Assembly (NCBI GenBank): GCA_037976565.1
Contig: CP137674.1
Coordinates: 7,669,789 to 7,733,788, forward strand
DNA: 64,000 bases
Direction: 5' to 3'
Source: Mesocentrotus franciscanus
Taxonomy: Eukaryota > Echinodermata > Echinoidea > Camarodonta > Strongylocentrotidae
Shown: piece by piece, positions 63,958 through 64,000 of the stretch
How the letters are laid out: each line of letters opens with the position of its first letter
Numbering within the stretch: position 1 is the stretch's first letter
Translations under genes and position numbers: made by a program
The notes under the pieces: generated by a model
The model's database searches: none
What the model saw: the letters and a program-made list of their open reading frames with translations, nothing else
Told to the model about the DNA's origin: nothing

Positions 63958-64000
63958 CTGTTATGAGAAATATGACATTAAATAGACTGGATTTTGCAGG

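Overview
The window is metazoan nuclear DNA: AT-rich, with short exons separated by long introns, GT-AG splice sites, many microsatellites and many short non-autonomous transposable elements. The proteins (intraflagellar transport protein IFT74, a PHF24/GINIP-like PHD plus EF-hand protein, YWTD beta-propeller receptors) and the tRNA-derived SINEs fit a deuterostome. A sea urchin or other echinoderm is my best guess; the species is not proven from sequence alone.

Layout. At 1-5.9 kb there is intergenic and repeat DNA, with one doubtful terminal exon (581-797, +). At 5.9-37.1 kb (minus strand) lies a complete IFT74 gene of 20 exons. I rebuilt it exon by exon into one open 596-codon frame; human IFT74 is 600 aa. 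Its start codon is split by intron 1. Intron 9 (about 10.9 kb) holds a separate plus-strand gene with an intronless coding region for a 344-aa type I membrane protein with Ig-like features (20478-21512). At 37.4-45.4 kb (plus strand) is a PHF24/GINIP-like gene of 9 coding exons and 376 aa, with a myristoylation-type N-terminus, a C4HC3 PHD finger and two EF-hand loops. It is divergent from IFT74, with about 310 bp between the IFT74 5' exon and its ATG, so the two probably share a promoter region.

At 48.4-58.3 kb (minus strand) is a complete 8-exon gene for a 561-aa receptor: signal peptide, one six-bladed YWTD propeller without visible LDL-A or EGF modules, Ser/Thr/Pro stalk, transmembrane helix, and a cytoplasmic tail made of tandem repeats carrying YxxP and YxNx tyrosine motifs. 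At 62.1-64.0 kb (minus strand) are the last three exons of a tandem paralogue; the rest lies beyond the window.

The genes form no operon. IFT74 serves intraflagellar transport, the PHF24-like protein is probably a membrane-associated adaptor, and the two receptors look like a small tandem family with phosphotyrosine-type tails. Much of the remaining DNA is mobile: several TTAA-flanked MITE families, long foldback elements (one with another element nested in it), tRNA SINEs, polypurine GA arrays, and a 760-bp inverted-repeat element built from short TTACG-type words about one helical turn apart.
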